Below, piece after piece: positions 22,349-37,300 of a stretch of 64,000 nucleotides of DNA. The DNA comes from Oscheius tipulae (taxonomy: Eukaryota > Nematoda > Chromadorea > Rhabditida > Rhabditidae), in assembly GCA_037178975.1 (NCBI GenBank), contig JASJZH010000002.1:868001-932000 (forward strand), given 5' to 3'. Positions within the stretch are counted from its first letter, which is position 1. Each line of letters begins with the position of its first letter. A program made the translations under genes and the position numbers. The notes beneath the pieces were generated by a model, which saw only the letters and a program-made list of their open reading frames with translations, did not search any database and was not told where the DNA came from.

Positions 22349-25300
22349 ATGCTCGAAAACATAGTGGCTTGGGTGTTAAATACGTACGTAGGAGAATATC
22401 TAGAGGATCTTAACACAAATCAACTCTCCTTGGCCATTCTTTCAGGTATTTTCCCGGATTTATTTCGGGCCTAAACCCCTTTAATTTTAGGCCAGCTAGA
22501 GTTAGAGAATGTGCCGTTGAAGAAGACAGCCCTGAGGAAGTTGGATCTTCCTCTGGAGGTGAAAAGTGGCCTTCTGGGCAGACTTACACTGTCCGTTCCA
22601 ATCACGAGGTTGAGGAGTGAGCCCTGGACACTTACGGTAAGGGTTTTTAAGTAGATTTTCTCTTTTTAGTCTGTAACTGGATCCAAAATCCGAATACTTT
22701 CGACAAAATATGCGGTTCTAGATAAAATACCATGGGGACGCTCCTTTTTTAAGCCTAATTCGTTGATTTTGATGTCCTAAAACTTGCATTTTAGGTCCGT
22801 AGAGACCAGTAACGTCTTAGGAAGACTCTTCAGCTTGTGAAAAGATCGCTAACTCACTGTTCGCGTCTAAATAAATTGGTAGAAACTTCAAAATACGATG
22901 TTTTATCGAAAAGAGGGTTTTAGGTCATTTTTTTCCAATTCACACGGCTTAAATACCGGGTGGATGTCATTGGCAGAAACAGGAGAGGACGATTGAGACT
23001 GGCAGAGTCTTTGTTTTATGGGTTAGCCTATTCTGAACCTTAGCAAAACAGTCTAAGTCAGTGAAAATGGACTCACAGTCTAAAATAGCTCCCGAACCCG
23101 GTTCTAAAGAAATTTTGACACGTCAGACGAACCTGAACTACTGTCTGGCGCCAGTTTACGCTTATCCAAAAAACAGATAATTTAAAAAAACTTGCTGCTT
23201 AAGCGCTATCTAGGAGGAGGGATGATACAGTTTTGGCACAATTCATGCACGCGTCCCTCTTGTTTTGCTGCAATAGGCTCCCTCTCGACTCCTCTACCCA
23301 ACTCATCACGCCATTTTCAGCTCAGTGATGTGCTCGTCGTCGTCGGTCCGCCCTCCCCGAGCAAGAAGTACGACGGTCAGATGGAGGAAGTCGAGCAGCA
23401 TAAGAAGGACAGCATGCTGGCCGAGCTGGAGAACAAGCACAAGAGCGAGCTCTCCTCGTTGCTCGGGATTCGTCAAAGCGTCACACAGGACACGTGGTGG
23501 GGAGCCTCTCTGATCTCTACTGTCCTCAACAACATCCAGGTGGGCTTCCTTTGTTCTTTTTTCCTGTTTCTGGTGTAGTTTTGCCTAGTCTTGTGAGTTT
23601 TGCACCAAGTTCATAGCCATTATGACATAGTGGCTCTATCACCGCTGGTCTACGCGAGCCCCCTTCTCTGTCAATCCATTTCTGTGGAAGAAATCAGATG
23701 ATCACTGGCACGACCACTTTGGTCCTAGGCGTAGTATGTTGGATGAGATCCTTACCGACTTCTTTAAATAGCCTTGTCTATTTCTAAAATTTGCTCTTCA
23801 GCTGATCATGACCAATGTACATATTCGCTACGAGGATGGCACGACTCTCCCACGTGGCTTGGCCTTCAACTGCGGCATTCGGATCCAGAAGATGACCGTC
23901 CAAACGACGAATTCCCAATGGAAGGCCGGATTTGTCGAGCCGCAAGATGGCCAAAACATCTTCAAGAAGCTCGAACTCAAGGGTTTCAGTCTCTACTGGA
24001 ATTCGGATCAGACGCTCTCGGACAACGAACTCGACCCCGTAGTAATTAGAAGCACGCTGGCCCCGGAAAATCTGAACAATTCGTACATAATCCACCCCTG
24101 TAGTGCCGAGCTCCGGATGGAGAGGAATTCGAGCAAGTTTCCGTTGAAATCGACCCCGAGATTCAAGGTAAGACATCATTTTTTTGTTTACAAAATTTAG
24201 CTATAGACCCTTCGGGCTCAGAATTTTGTAAATACGATCACTTTTTAGCTTGGTAATCTATCTTATACCTTTTTCTGCTCAAAAAACTTTGTTGAAAATT
24301 TTTTCACTCAAGATGATCGAACCCGGGTCATCTGGTTCGAGAGTGGCGCTTCTTACCAAGACACCAGCTGTTCCGCTAAATCTTTGAAAGACTAGCTTTC
24401 TGAGGCCACATCTACTACAGTTAGACAGCTTTGCCGCCACAGATGCTATTTATTTGGAGACCGAAAACCCCAAAATATACTGTAAAAACTATAATATAAG
24501 CACCCCCTTACGCAAGAAAAACGCAATGACGTCCCCATTGGGGAGATAGTCAACGTTGTTCATGCTAAAAATCACATTTTAGCTCTTCCTAAAACCGGAT
24601 AAGATTGTCTGCGAGCTGACCCGACGACAGATGGCCGAGCTGCGAGCCCTGAACCGCGAATGGGCCCGTTTTGAGTCGGCCAGACAGCACAGGAAGTGGC
24701 GACCATTGACAGAAGTCGGTGGGCATGCGAAAGAATGGTGGAAGTTTGCCTACGATCGTGTCGTCGTCGAGCAGAGAAAGAGCGTCACCAGAAAGACATG
24801 GACGTTCGCCACAATGAGAGCCAAACATCTGAATGCCTACTGTCGAGCCTATAAGAGGAGACTGCTAGAGTTTGCTGACAATAAGCTTCCAAAGTAGGTT
24901 GTTTTAGCTCTTCTTTCTGGTTGTTTTAGAGGAAAAATGGGCTGAAAACTGGAATTTGATATTTTGGAAAGGGGTGCTTAAAATCAGCTGTCCTATGATA
25001 ATTTACAAAGTTCAACATCACATTGTCCGTGGTCTCCTCACAGCTACTCTCTCACCCTGTCCAATCCCTCTTTCTCTTCCCATCAGTCTACTTTGCCTCT
25101 GTCTGTTCCGCTAGCTAACTTTCCGAGAATCTAAGTCACTTATTTAGCTTTAATATTGCCAATATTTGGGTGCCGCGATTAACTTTCTTGAAAATCAATA
25201 TTTGCATTTTTCGGTGCTTTACACTCATTTTCATGACTTCTAAATGTATTTAATCGACTCAGCGCCAAAAACTGCCTCAGATGCAATGACTTGCCAGGTT

Positions 25301-28300
25301 TTCTCTCGTGGTGACGGACGAACAGACACCATTGCACTTTAGTAGTAGAAAGATGGCATCTCAGAAAAAAAAGATAAGCAAGTTTTGCAGATATAGAAAA
25401 CTGAATTGACTGAAACCTCCAAAGCTGCCCTAAACATTCTGCATTTTCAGTGACCCCACCTCGAATGTCTCGTCCCACATTTCCCAGGAAGACGTCACGA
25501 TAATGAAGCAGATTGAGCGTGATGCGGATTACACCTTCCCGGAGCTGCAGCTCTTCCGCGAGACCGTCTTTCGCCAGGTGATGGCCGAAAAGGAGAAGGA
25601 GCTCGGCTTCACGAAGACCGAGGATACATTTGAGGCGCTGGACACGCCGGAAGACCTGCCCACTGAGATTGACGCCCTCCCGCCCAAACAGGAAGAAGGC
25701 AAGGGTCTGTATGGCTGGATTACGAGCTTCTTCACCGCGGAAGAGCAAAGTGCGTCATTTTAATGATTTTTGTTTAAAAAAAAAGTGTTTAGAAGCTGAG
25801 GAGAAGGACGCGAATGCGGAATTCATGAAGATTGACCTCTCGGAGCTTAATGACCTACCGAAATCGTTCAACGTCAAGGACATCGAGGAGGAGATCCAAG
25901 GCGTGCTGCACGAGTCCTGGGACGATTCGACCATCCTGAGAAGGGACGCAATCTTGGCCGATGTGGCTCTCAGACTGGATCACATAACGCTGAGATTCAT
26001 TGATTCCTGTGTGAGTTTTGGATGTGTTTTTGAGAGTTATAAACTGAAATGGGACGAAAAGTCTGATATTTATTTGCTCTTGATTTCGCTGAAACTAGGG
26101 GTATTTCATGTAAGAAGAATCTACAAAACTACGAATCTCAGATCATAAATTTTTTTCTTGCACCCGTACCGCCACCGCATTTTGGCGAGAGCGAAAATTT
26201 TAATCATAAGGATAGTGTGTTGCTAAGTGTCGCGTGTCAAACCAAAAGTCTTTAGCTCGATTACTCTCCACGGTAACTTTCTTACTCTAAAGCGGACTGA
26301 TGTCCGTCCATACTTATCGCTGTCGCAAGGGTATAGCCGCCCGCCAAAGCCTTGTGGTTATCGCGTTGGCATATGAATCAGAGCAGACTGGGTTCAGTCC
26401 CCCAATGTCTTTCAGATTTTCGAAAGGGTGGCTAAGTCGTCTTAGTCGTAAACCAGTCACAAAACCCATTATTGTTTTTGCATCTTAGAATGCGTTTTCG
26501 AGATTTTTGAAGTTCGCTAAATTTGCTACTTAACCGGTAACTGTTTGAAACTTTTTGAACTTAAGAAGGATTATTTGACAGTATGAACTCGTAGTATTAG
26601 ATCGCAAAATTTTTCCTCTGAGACGGACTCACTTAAAAACTAGTCCTATTTAAATTCTTTACTTCCAAAAGGAGATTTAATGCTAAATCTATGTTCACGC
26701 GGTTTGTAAACTGGTCATTTTCAGGATCAAAGGCTCCAAGTGAAAGATTTTTCCTGCAGTCAAAAATGCCCGGACAAAATATATTAATATCTTCTGCGAA
26801 TCTATTTCCATTTGCCGTATCTGTCCAAAGCCAGTACTGCCAACTAGTGAGTTTTTGCGCGAAATAACTGTTGGCAAGTACTGAGCAGTTTTCTCCCTAA
26901 TAGTTGCCGTTTTTGGCATATTTTAAAACTGAAACAGAAAGCTAAGAAAGTAACCCACATGTATCTCAGTTGTTCCACTTTGACGGATACTACCAAGTGT
27001 CTAATATCCAAAGCTAGTTCCTTGTGTTTCCAGGTAGTCTCCGGCATGGAACAGCGCCGCGTCCTCGCTCTCGACTGTACCGGTGTCTCAGCTCAACTGG
27101 AACTCAGCCCACGCCAACATTCCATGTCCGTCCAGCTCGCCGTCGAAGATGTCAGTGTGCAGCGTCTCTGTACCGGCTACCCGCCTGCGGAGAAGGACGA
27201 TGAGAGCGACGAGTCCCTCTTTTATTCGGCAGCCGAGGCGACAAAAATTCTCTTGGCTGTCGGCAAGAGGGATGGAAAAAGTGGCGCCGAGTCCGAGCCC
27301 ATCTTCCGTCTTCTGTACCGCCGAAAGGCTTCGAAACTCATCGTACGCCATTCGGTCGAGGGCCGCTTTCGTCCTATCAGCATGATGTACGAGGAGAATG
27401 CCCTGGATGGACTCTCGACGTTATTTTCGGACGATCCCATCACCTACAAGACGGCCACAGACCCCTTCCAGCAGCAACAGACCGAAGCCTACGCCCAGGA
27501 TCTGACCGAATCTCTCATTTTCGTCAATTTGCACATTCCTACGGTAGTTTAGCATTAACTGTTAAGTGCTAAGTACAAAATTTCCAGATCCTGATGGAGT
27601 TAAGACAGCAGGGCTTTGCCACGGTGCCGAAAAATCGCGACTGGGAGGCTGGAGATCCGTTCGTCTGCGTGGAACTGCAGGACGTGAGCCTGGGGATGTT
27701 TAGCGAGGAGAAGTACGTGTCGAAGGTGGGTAAATTTACAGTACAGCCTCTGTTATGTCTTAGACGTCCTATGTACGATTTAACCGTCAGGTATTTTTTT
27801 TAACCGTCCGAACTTGGTGTTTTAGGCTAACAGGGTAGATTGTGATTCGCGGTCACAATTCGAGTGAGGGAAGTCAAAAACCCAAGGCTTAGTGTCGTTA
27901 CATCATTACCTCATGTACAACTTAGCCCCTAAATTTAGGCACTTTTTTGAAGCGAGGCCTGAACTCACGAGAAAAACCGATTTAAAAAGAGTTTGAGAGC
28001 CTCATTTTTCAGATCAAAATCGACGTCGGCCACGCCGAAATGCTTGACCTCCTCGAACATTCTCTTCACCCGATTTTGAGCACTGGCAAACGAATTGACA
28101 GTATCGCCAAGCCGCTCTCGACAGCCTGTCCCGACATCAGTCAATTCCCCGGCCCCATAGATCCAATGGAGAGTCCCTCAGTCCCGACTAAGTCCAACCA
28201 GGCTGGTTAGTCGTACTTTTTGAAGAAAAAGAGGCAAATTCCAGATATGTGCAAAGTGCACCAGCCGTCGCGGAAGATCAGTGCCCTCGAACCGAATGCG

Positions 28301-31300
28301 ACCGAGACGCAGATCCTCGTCACGCTGATCGACTCCAAGCATCCGCTTTACGAGACCAATTACAAGGTTAGTTTTGTCTATTTTTGGGCCTGACAGGAAA
28401 AATAATAATTCGAGACGTAATTGCCAGCAGTTCTAACAACATGCGCACTTTATTAGCGAGAGAGAGAGAGAGAGAGAGAGATCACATGGGAGAGGAGAGA
28501 GACTGTCAGAACTGGACAGTGAGTCAGAGTGAGAAAGATGAGGGACAGTTAGTAGACAAAGTCATCTTCTTCCATCACGTAGTGAGGGCGCTGAGGAAGG
28601 TAATGGGGCATCATAGCTCGTTTACCAAATCTGTAATAAGTTGGATATGGGTTTACTGTAGTTCTTTGAGTTAAAAACATTATTTCATGACAGACTCGGG
28701 CGAAAGATTAACTTATAGCTCAATAGAAGCCTGTCAGCCATGTGTTACTGTATTTTTTTTAGTACGAACGAGCTTCATGACACATCAAATTATACTTTTA
28801 AGCAGAAAAATAATGTTTTTCGGAGCCTTTCGACAGAATGTTCGGGTTAGTCTGGGAGAATTTGGACTCGTAAACAGCCGAGTTCCTTTCTAAGACCGAC
28901 CAGCCGTCTACGACGGCTTCGTCACCCTTTCAGAAAACCAAAAAAACATTGAGGGGTCAAACCCGAGTTGCTACAATTGATAGCCCAGCGTGATAGCCAC
29001 TGAGCAAAAAATATTGTAATTTCGGTTCCTAAGCCGGTTATCTTTATAATCGAGATTTACACAAGATGACACTTTAAAGAGTTTTAGTTCCAGTTTTGGA
29101 GCTGATGCAGAAAAAATTGGCTTAAAAAACTAGCTTTGTGAATCTCTAACAGAGGCAGAAAGGGTATCCACTGTACTGTAAACTTTGATCGTATTTTCAG
29201 ACTAACTTGTCTTTTTTACGTAACTTTTTAAACAAATAGACAGTAGAAGCAGCTTGATTAATTAGAAATTACTGCTACAAGTGGCTAAATAAACTCTGGG
29301 ATATTGTTCGTAGAAACCAGGGAGCCTCAATTGAAAAAGAAATTTCAGAACTAAACTTGTGATTTGGGGGTAAATCCGAATTGTTTCCAAAAGTTCACGT
29401 TACCGCGGTTCTTTTTCGGTCTTTTGAGCTCAAACTTACCTAATGATGTCAGTTTATAGGGGCTGTTTCTTTATTGGCCAAAAAATTTATTGATAGAGCG
29501 TAAATGACTTTCTTTGATAGGGTTTCGGACTGTTGGAAACAGAAAAATAACCTTTAAAGTGTTCGTGCCGTACCCATCAAAAACTCTTAAAAGTAACCTT
29601 ATTGTACCTAGCTACTATTATATCTACTCGTTTTAAAGAACTCGCTCACCTCATCCTCCCCCCCATGGACTTTCCCTTGAGCTCCGTGACAATATCTCCC
29701 AGAGCTCCGACCTCCCTTCTGTCCATCTGAATTGGCTTTTCGAGGTCCTAAAACGAGCCAATTCCCTGTAACTGTCAAAAAAACCTAACCTGTCCCTGGA
29801 CGGGCTCGACGATCAACAATAATGAGAAGACGAGGGCGAGAGCAATCTGTACAGCCAGCATGACGAGACGAGGCTACCTGGAATGAATGAGGGATAGGGG
29901 GAGGGAAGGGAAATTGGTCTGTCTCTCTCTTCTCTCTCCTGGACGGAAATTGACATAAGGGTGTGGCTCTCTCTCTCTCTCTCGTTCTCTCTATCTCTCT
30001 GACAGTATAGAATCACGAGAATCCTGGGGGGTGGATGATGCCAGATTTGAGGCAGAAAATAGCAGTTTGTTATTATGGGAAATGGGGCACGATGGGTTAC
30101 GGTAACTATCAAAAACCATCTTGTAAGGCTTATTAATGGAAAGTTTAAATTATACCTGAAGGCCGGGAACTCTTTAAATATGATTGTATATTCTTACCCT
30201 GCTCAAAAATCTACGAATAATACTTGCCAAAAAATTGTGACCACGGGCGGGATCGAACCCGGAATACTTGTTTGATAATCATTAGTGTCTACAGTAGGCT
30301 ACAGGCAGACAGGGGACAATCCAAAATAGATCGGGGGAATGCGGTAGCAATCAAAAACCTCTTTTTTTTGCAGGTCAACTGCAAGGTGGACGTGGTGATG
30401 AACGAGCTGACTGTTGGCATGAATCGGAGAACATGGACAGCCCTAATGGATCTGCTTGGAATTCTGGGAGATGCAGAGGAACCGCTGCCAGCAACAGCTC
30501 CAAATCTCGTACTGCCGAAACCCGAATTCACAGTGGAATGTGCTCTACGGCTACAGTCGGTGATTGTTGACATGCTCTATCCGCTAAATGCTACGCGACT
30601 GGGATTCATCTATGTCACGAAGCCGGAAATTCTGGCCAAGGTAAGGATTCTATTCAGACAAACGGGAGAGCTAATTTGTAACCGCTAAAAAGAGGAATAG
30701 AGTAGGGTAAAATGGGAACTTGGAGCTGTAAATAAGGCAGAGCTTTAATTACCCATTTGAAGATCGGTATCAGTCAGGTGATGAAAGTATTTTTGAGAGT
30801 AAAGAAGTTACAAGTACACTGATGTATAAAGTTGGACTCTCGAGTCAAAAGGCGTAAAGCTAATGCAGCGTTTTTCTCGAAATCTACCTTATCCGCTTTT
30901 GGCGTTATTTTTGTTCAAGGTAGATGCAGCCCCAATGAACCTTCAGCAAAAATGATGCCACGAGTTTATCAGGTGGACTTCAAAACAAACGCCCTAGTCG
31001 ACTCGACTTGAAATCGAGCAAAAAAAAATCAAAGGAAAAGACAGAAAATCGGCCACTTTGCTAGAGGGAGAAGGAAGATGGGCGAAAATCAGATAGCAAA
31101 AGCTTGCGCTCCAACTTGTACAGTTGGTAGAGGCATCGATACATACGGTAGCTGAATTTCGACGGAAAGTTCGTCAATTATGGTTTGTTTAAAAAAAAAG
31201 TATGACTACAGTGTCCCGAAATGCTTACGTGGAGGGACTCCCGGGAAGGACGGGAATTCAAATTTACCAATTTTTGGAGGTTTCTTTTACCAGCGTGCAG

Positions 31301-34300
31301 CCTTCGTTTTTGCTATTTTTGAGAGTTTTTGTTTGCTTCAAGGTAAAGGCTTCTAGTAGCCATGTTTTAGAAAAAAAGGAACAGAAGAGAACAGAAAGCT
31401 GCTAGACTGAAAACAAAAAGAGCTCGAAAATGCGCTCGCATCGAAACCCGCGGATCCAGGAACCCTGCCACGGCCGTATTTAACGTACCATCTATGTAGT
31501 TATTACTTTTTTTTTTTTTGAACAAACTATATGCGAGCTTCAATTCAAAATTCGCGCTTACCGCTATGGCTTCTTCGAAAAGAAGAGTTCACTACCGTAA
31601 CCCATTCGCTTTCCTGATGCGACCCGTTTGTTTCAGTTTCGCACGCAAACATAGGCAGAAGCCGAGCATGTAAGGACAAGCTGGCTGTTGCGGTTCTATT
31701 GCCCGAAATCACGTCTTAAAACTCTTTATTTAAAGGTTGTTCTGAAGCCCAAAGGTGGCGTCTTCTCTGCGAAGCTCCTGCTCGAAGGTCTGCTCATCGA
31801 GGATCACATGCCGCTGTACTCGGAACTATATCGCGAGAGGATGTACGTAATCGACGAGGGAGGAATCATTCCGTCCAGGGCGGAATTGCACATCACCAAG
31901 TGAGTTCAGTCTCTTCATGACCTATCGAATGACGTTGGGAGAGGAGATGGAGGCCACAAGCTACAAATCTCGTGTGCAGGACAACATAAAAATGATGCAG
32001 AGTTTGCAAGAAGAATCGAATGCTCAGGTTCATAGGGGTAGAATGAGGGAAAAAGAGGAAGATAGAGATATATAAGAACGAGATAGATTGACAGAAACTG
32101 ATAGAATGAGAGAATTTGACTGTGCAGGGCGGTTCAGTTTTCCATACGCTCCTAATGACTGGAAATCATGCAACAGAAGGGCGGGGGCATGCTCTACCTA
32201 ACCGTGAGTTTGTGGTTGAAGTAGTTACTCATTTGGAAGTGGTATACATCAGTTCTACAGCATACAGAGACAGTTAAAAGTTATTTTGGAACGGTCAAAG
32301 CGAAAAAGAGCCAAAACTCGGAAACATTCACTTTCCTCTAATAATTCCCTGTTTTAGATACCTCGGAGTGGATCCCAACCGCGAGACGGACATGAAGATT
32401 GAAATCAGTCTGCCTAAAAACATGCACGTCTATTACGTTCACACGCATCGTTTCTTTACTGCTCTTCTCGACTTTTGGCTACAGTTTAATGAGCTTCAAG
32501 ACGTGGTGGCCAAGTCCAAAAAGCGAAATGTTGTCATCAGCTCCAGACTGGCCAAAGTTCTCCTGGATGTGGATATTCAAGCCCCGACGACCCTTATTCT
32601 GCCACTGAACCAGTTTTCTGAACAGGTATGAGGCTTTTTTATAGATCAAAAGATACTGGAAGAATAGGTAGTCGTGGTGGAGTCGAAAGGAGTTTCGGTC
32701 AAGAACTCGTTCGTGAACCTGAGCGACGTTGAGAACTACTTTGCGGAGCACTGTATCGAGACGGATTACGGATACGGTAAACATTTCGCAGTTGTTTCTA
32801 ACATACCTTCAATTTCAGACGAGAACATCGACTGCCTAATGGACAGCTCCAAGATCACCCTCTACAATATTACCGTCTTCGAGGGCGTCCGCATTATCCG
32901 AATGGCTGGTCGAGAGGAAAAAGTACGTATTCTAAGATTCACATACTCAAAATCCCCTAAAAATTTCCAGGTAGTACTCGGTCCGACATTTGCCCAAGGA
33001 GTCTTCGAGCACATCGACTTCCAGGTCATGTCCATGGGCGTCTTTGACCGGAGCTTCGACCTTACAACTCACGTTTTCCGCAATCTAGACGGGGCGCTCT
33101 CACACGATCCGCCGGATCTGACCGCCGTCATGATCATCTCCGATCTCAGATGGACCATCACCACGGATTTCTACATCCTGTTCCGTGGAATGCTGGAGAA
33201 GAACCTCGGCGACCCCCTCATTCCCGCGCCCGAAACGATTCCGCTCGAAATTCTACAGAAACCTACCTCCGGCTGTGAGCTGAACATGCAAAAATATGCC
33301 ACCCTCTCCTTCCGACTTCTTTTTAAAGATATTGTCCTCGATTGCCAGGTTGGTTCTGACTTAAAATAAGCAATAAAATGGTCAAATTTAGGTACCAGCC
33401 AGTGCAGGATACATTCCCTTCGCGGAGGCCAATCTGCGAAAAGCCCGAATCAGCTTCGATACCTTTGTGGACGGTATGGGAGAGCTGGACGTGATCAGTG
33501 AGAGCACGGAGCTGTATGATAGTCGCCGGGGAGCGGAGAAGAACCAGTTCCGAACGATCTTGAAGCCCATGCAGCAGGCGCAGGAGAAGAATGAGTTGGT
33601 TTTCTTACGGTACTTTGGCCTTAGAACAGGCTAGGGAAAGACTACAGTATCATACAAGTAGTTAGAAAAAGAGAAACAACTTTAGTATCTTTTTAGCGAT
33701 GGGACAGTACAGTACTCTTTTGGGGAAACAGAAGGAGAAGCACATTTGGCTGCGAGAAAGAGACTATAGCATGCCACTCTACCTTACCAGAATTTCACAG
33801 TAATCCAAGGAGGTGTCAACTACCTGTTTATGTAGATTTTCGGACTCAATCCACTATTTTTTCGGCAATATTCGCTATCTAAAACGGCCCATTTGGCTTT
33901 GAAATTATTATCGAATCAGTCTGGAACTCAGGGTGGCTACTGGTATCGACTTGGCACATCTAAAGACTCCATCAGAGATTGTAAAGACTTTTGTAGGAAA
34001 ATTACGGTGGTCAATAAGACAGATAGTCGGTAGATGAAGAGAGGAGATACAGTTGGAAGACGATTTCACGAACTAGAGAAGCTTTATTGAGAGATTAGAA
34101 GTAGAAAACACTTAAAAAATAAAGGGGATTGACTACAGTGGACAGTTTAAACTAAGTAAGCCGGTAGATAGAGAGAAAGAAAGCGACACCTTAGAAAATG
34201 CGCGACTAGTTCGCTAGAGAAAAAGATGATTAGTTACAGTAATCAATAGGAGCAAATACAGTAGCCCGATAGAGAACTAGTGAGCTAAAGACCATCAAAA

Positions 34301-37300
34301 ATTGACTCTCTCAAAATAAAGAAATCTTACGCATTCTGTCACTTTTCCCATTTGGTCATGATTTGGGGGCTAAGAAAAACCAGAATTTCGAAGCCAAGAA
34401 ATGTCCCCATAAAATATCCCCTTCGTTTTCCAGAACGACACTGATGTTCGAGGCGCACATGATCATCAAGAAGGACGAGACGCCACAGCTCACCATAGTC
34501 CTGATGAATTCGCGCGTGATCGTGCTGCCCGAATGGCTCAATGATGCCAAGGATTTTCTCAATCTCTCCTCGGGATTCGTCCCCAAGTACTGGGAAGATG
34601 TTCAGCAGTTCCAACTGGCCACAGGCGTCGTGGGACGTCTTTCCAGCATGCGACCCAGCACACCGACCCCGGCTCAGACCATGGCTGTTAAAATCACGCT
34701 CAAGTAAGTTCTTTTTGTAGTATTTTTTACAGGCACATCAGACATCACAAACCTGGCCGAAATGTTCGCGTCGGCCAGGCCTCAAAATAATAGCGGAGAA
34801 ATACTTGTTCCTGGAGGGTATTCGAACCCTCGACCAATTCTTGTGTTTTTGACCATTTTCTTCTATCTACCCAATGAACACTGGTTTTGATCAAGTTTTA
34901 AAAATGTGGTGCACCTCGACTTCTGGATCCTAAAAGTGTTCAACTTTTTTTTTGCGGGTTCGACAGTAAAAAATTTCTAATAGAAACCATTTGTGGATTG
35001 AAGCCGGTTTTTATTCATTTTCCACATTCAGAAATTCGAATCTGTATCTACTGGAGAACCCCTTCGACGCGGCGAGCTTTGCCTGTGTGGCTACCATAAC
35101 CGCCGTACTGAACATGGCCGATCCCGAGGGCAATCTGACGGCGAATCTCGAGCTCGGGAATTTGACTCTCGGCTGGTGTGCGATGCAGGACGAGCAGCAT
35201 ACGATGAATCTCTGCTCGAATGATTTCTCCCTAAGCGTCGCCCTCCAGACTCTGTCCAGCGTCTCCAGCTCAATTCCTGGTCTTCCGCAACTGGCTACGA
35301 AACGACATATTTTGGAGGTATTTTGTATTTTGATAGCCCTAAAAATAGCTAACTTAGGTGGATCTGCGCGGAATCATCGGACGTCTAGCCTACAGGGACC
35401 TGAAGGTACTCCACACGGCTGTGAAGGGCTTCCTCGGACACTTTGCCAACTACTTTGGAAAGTCGCTCATACCAGTCATGAAGCATCAACTCGTGGCTAA
35501 ACGTAAGTTTTGCTTCTCTTTCCGAAAAAAAAGAATCTGACGATGAGTTAGTGGTCAACTGAATGCCTGCAGTTCAAAAATTTTGCGCGACTCTTTCCAA
35601 AAGCAAAAATTATCATTTGGCTGTCTTTCGGCACCATTCGGTTTCGGTGTAAAGTGACAAGTTGGATCCAGGAAAAAATTTAGACTGTTTAAATTTTGAA
35701 TGAGATTAGGGGTTCCGGTAAGAAAGTATGGGATATGAACGGCCTGAAATGGATAGGCTAGAATAATTGGTGACAGTTTAACCGGTAGCATTGACTGATA
35801 CCGTATATTGCTTGTTTGACAGCCGAGAAATGTTATTTTTGGACTGAAATTGTCTAATCCTCCTTTGTCTTGCACAAATGAATATTCTATATCCCGTCAG
35901 ACTCCTGATCCGAGAGGGCCCACGCGGGGATTCGAATCCCGTCTGGTAAACTTTTTGTCGGCTTAAAAGTTCCAAAAGATCTTAAAAATTCGTCAATTTT
36001 TAGCCCTCCACATTGACCGAATTGGCGTGCGGGCAGAGCAGATTGACCTGTGGCTCCTGGACGAATATCAGGGCGTCTCTGTGCCAATGCTTCGTCTCAG
36101 CCTCTCTGATCTTCAGTTCGACAATCAGCCGGACAGAGTGACCTCAAGGCTGCACATCAGTGCCGACTACTTCAATCATCGCATGTTCGGATGGGAGCCG
36201 TTGATTGAGAGATGGAAGATCCTGCGATTTGTCTATCAGACCAAGGACAAACTGAAGACGATGGAGCTCATTGCAGGTATAGTCCTTTTTTTAAATTAAA
36301 ACATGATAGGGCGAGGGGTCGATTGAATCCCTGCCATGAAAAAAAATTTTTGCGCAACCTATTTTTGCGATTTGCGCGACCCCCTGAGTATTTTGCACAT
36401 TTTTGGAATTTACATAAGGGCCTGTTGATTGACTCTTATCTGCGCGACCGTCCTCTCTGTCAATGGCAGAGATCAGCTGACCATCGACACAAAAAAAACT
36501 TTTTCTTTTTTCGAGAATTTTGTTAACAAAATTAATTACCGCCCCTTTAAAACAAAAGTTTTTGTAAGACTGGCTTCTTCTTTCCCTAGGAACGTCACAT
36601 ACCGGAAACCCCCAAATCATAATGCATCTTCTTGCTTAACGCAAAAACTCTTCAAAATGGTACTTTATAGAAAAAATTTGACGCAATTGGCTGTGAACAA
36701 AAAAAACTAAACAAATGCTTCCAGAATCGCTGAGCCCGCTAAATATTACCCTGACGGAGCAGTTTATGCAGCAGACAGTGCAGTTCATGGATCGCTGGCC
36801 GGCTATCAAAGCCGCGCACGAGAAGGACGACTTTCGCAACATTTGTGCCAAGTCCAAGGCCGATCATCTCCCGTATATCATTCAGAATGACACCGGCTGT
36901 GAGGTCTCTTTCACCAGTCGTTAGTTTCCTCTAATTTGACCCCCTAAAATCCCCAAATATTTAGTGATTGGACAGAAGAGAACCAACTCGAAATGGGTAA
37001 CGCTGCCTCGAGGCAAGCCGCACCACTTTGCCTTCCCGCAAAAGCTGCACTTCTATTCGCAGGCCGAGAGAGAACCGTCGCGGCAGCTCCTTCTCAGAGT
37101 GAACGGATGGGATGAGGTGACGCCGATCACTGTGGATGCCAGTGGAACGTTTTGTAGAACGCTCAAAGCTGTCAAGGTGGGCTTTTTTTGTTAATAGTTT
37201 GGCAGGCGACCCCCTTCGTTTGAATTTTGGCACACTTTTACGAATTCGCCCAAAATTGGATTTTCTGACGTAGCTCACTCATTTTCAGACATTCTAACTA

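Noticed and set aside
25179-25748. 189-codon minus-strand frame
   Set aside because: It overlaps VPS13 exon 6 in antisense. The plus-strand exon has correct splice sites and homology.
29813-30112. Minus-strand frame with RERE-type repeats
   Set aside because: It is a translation of the CT microsatellite in the wrong frame. The true minus-strand coding frame there is the neuropeptide signal peptide.
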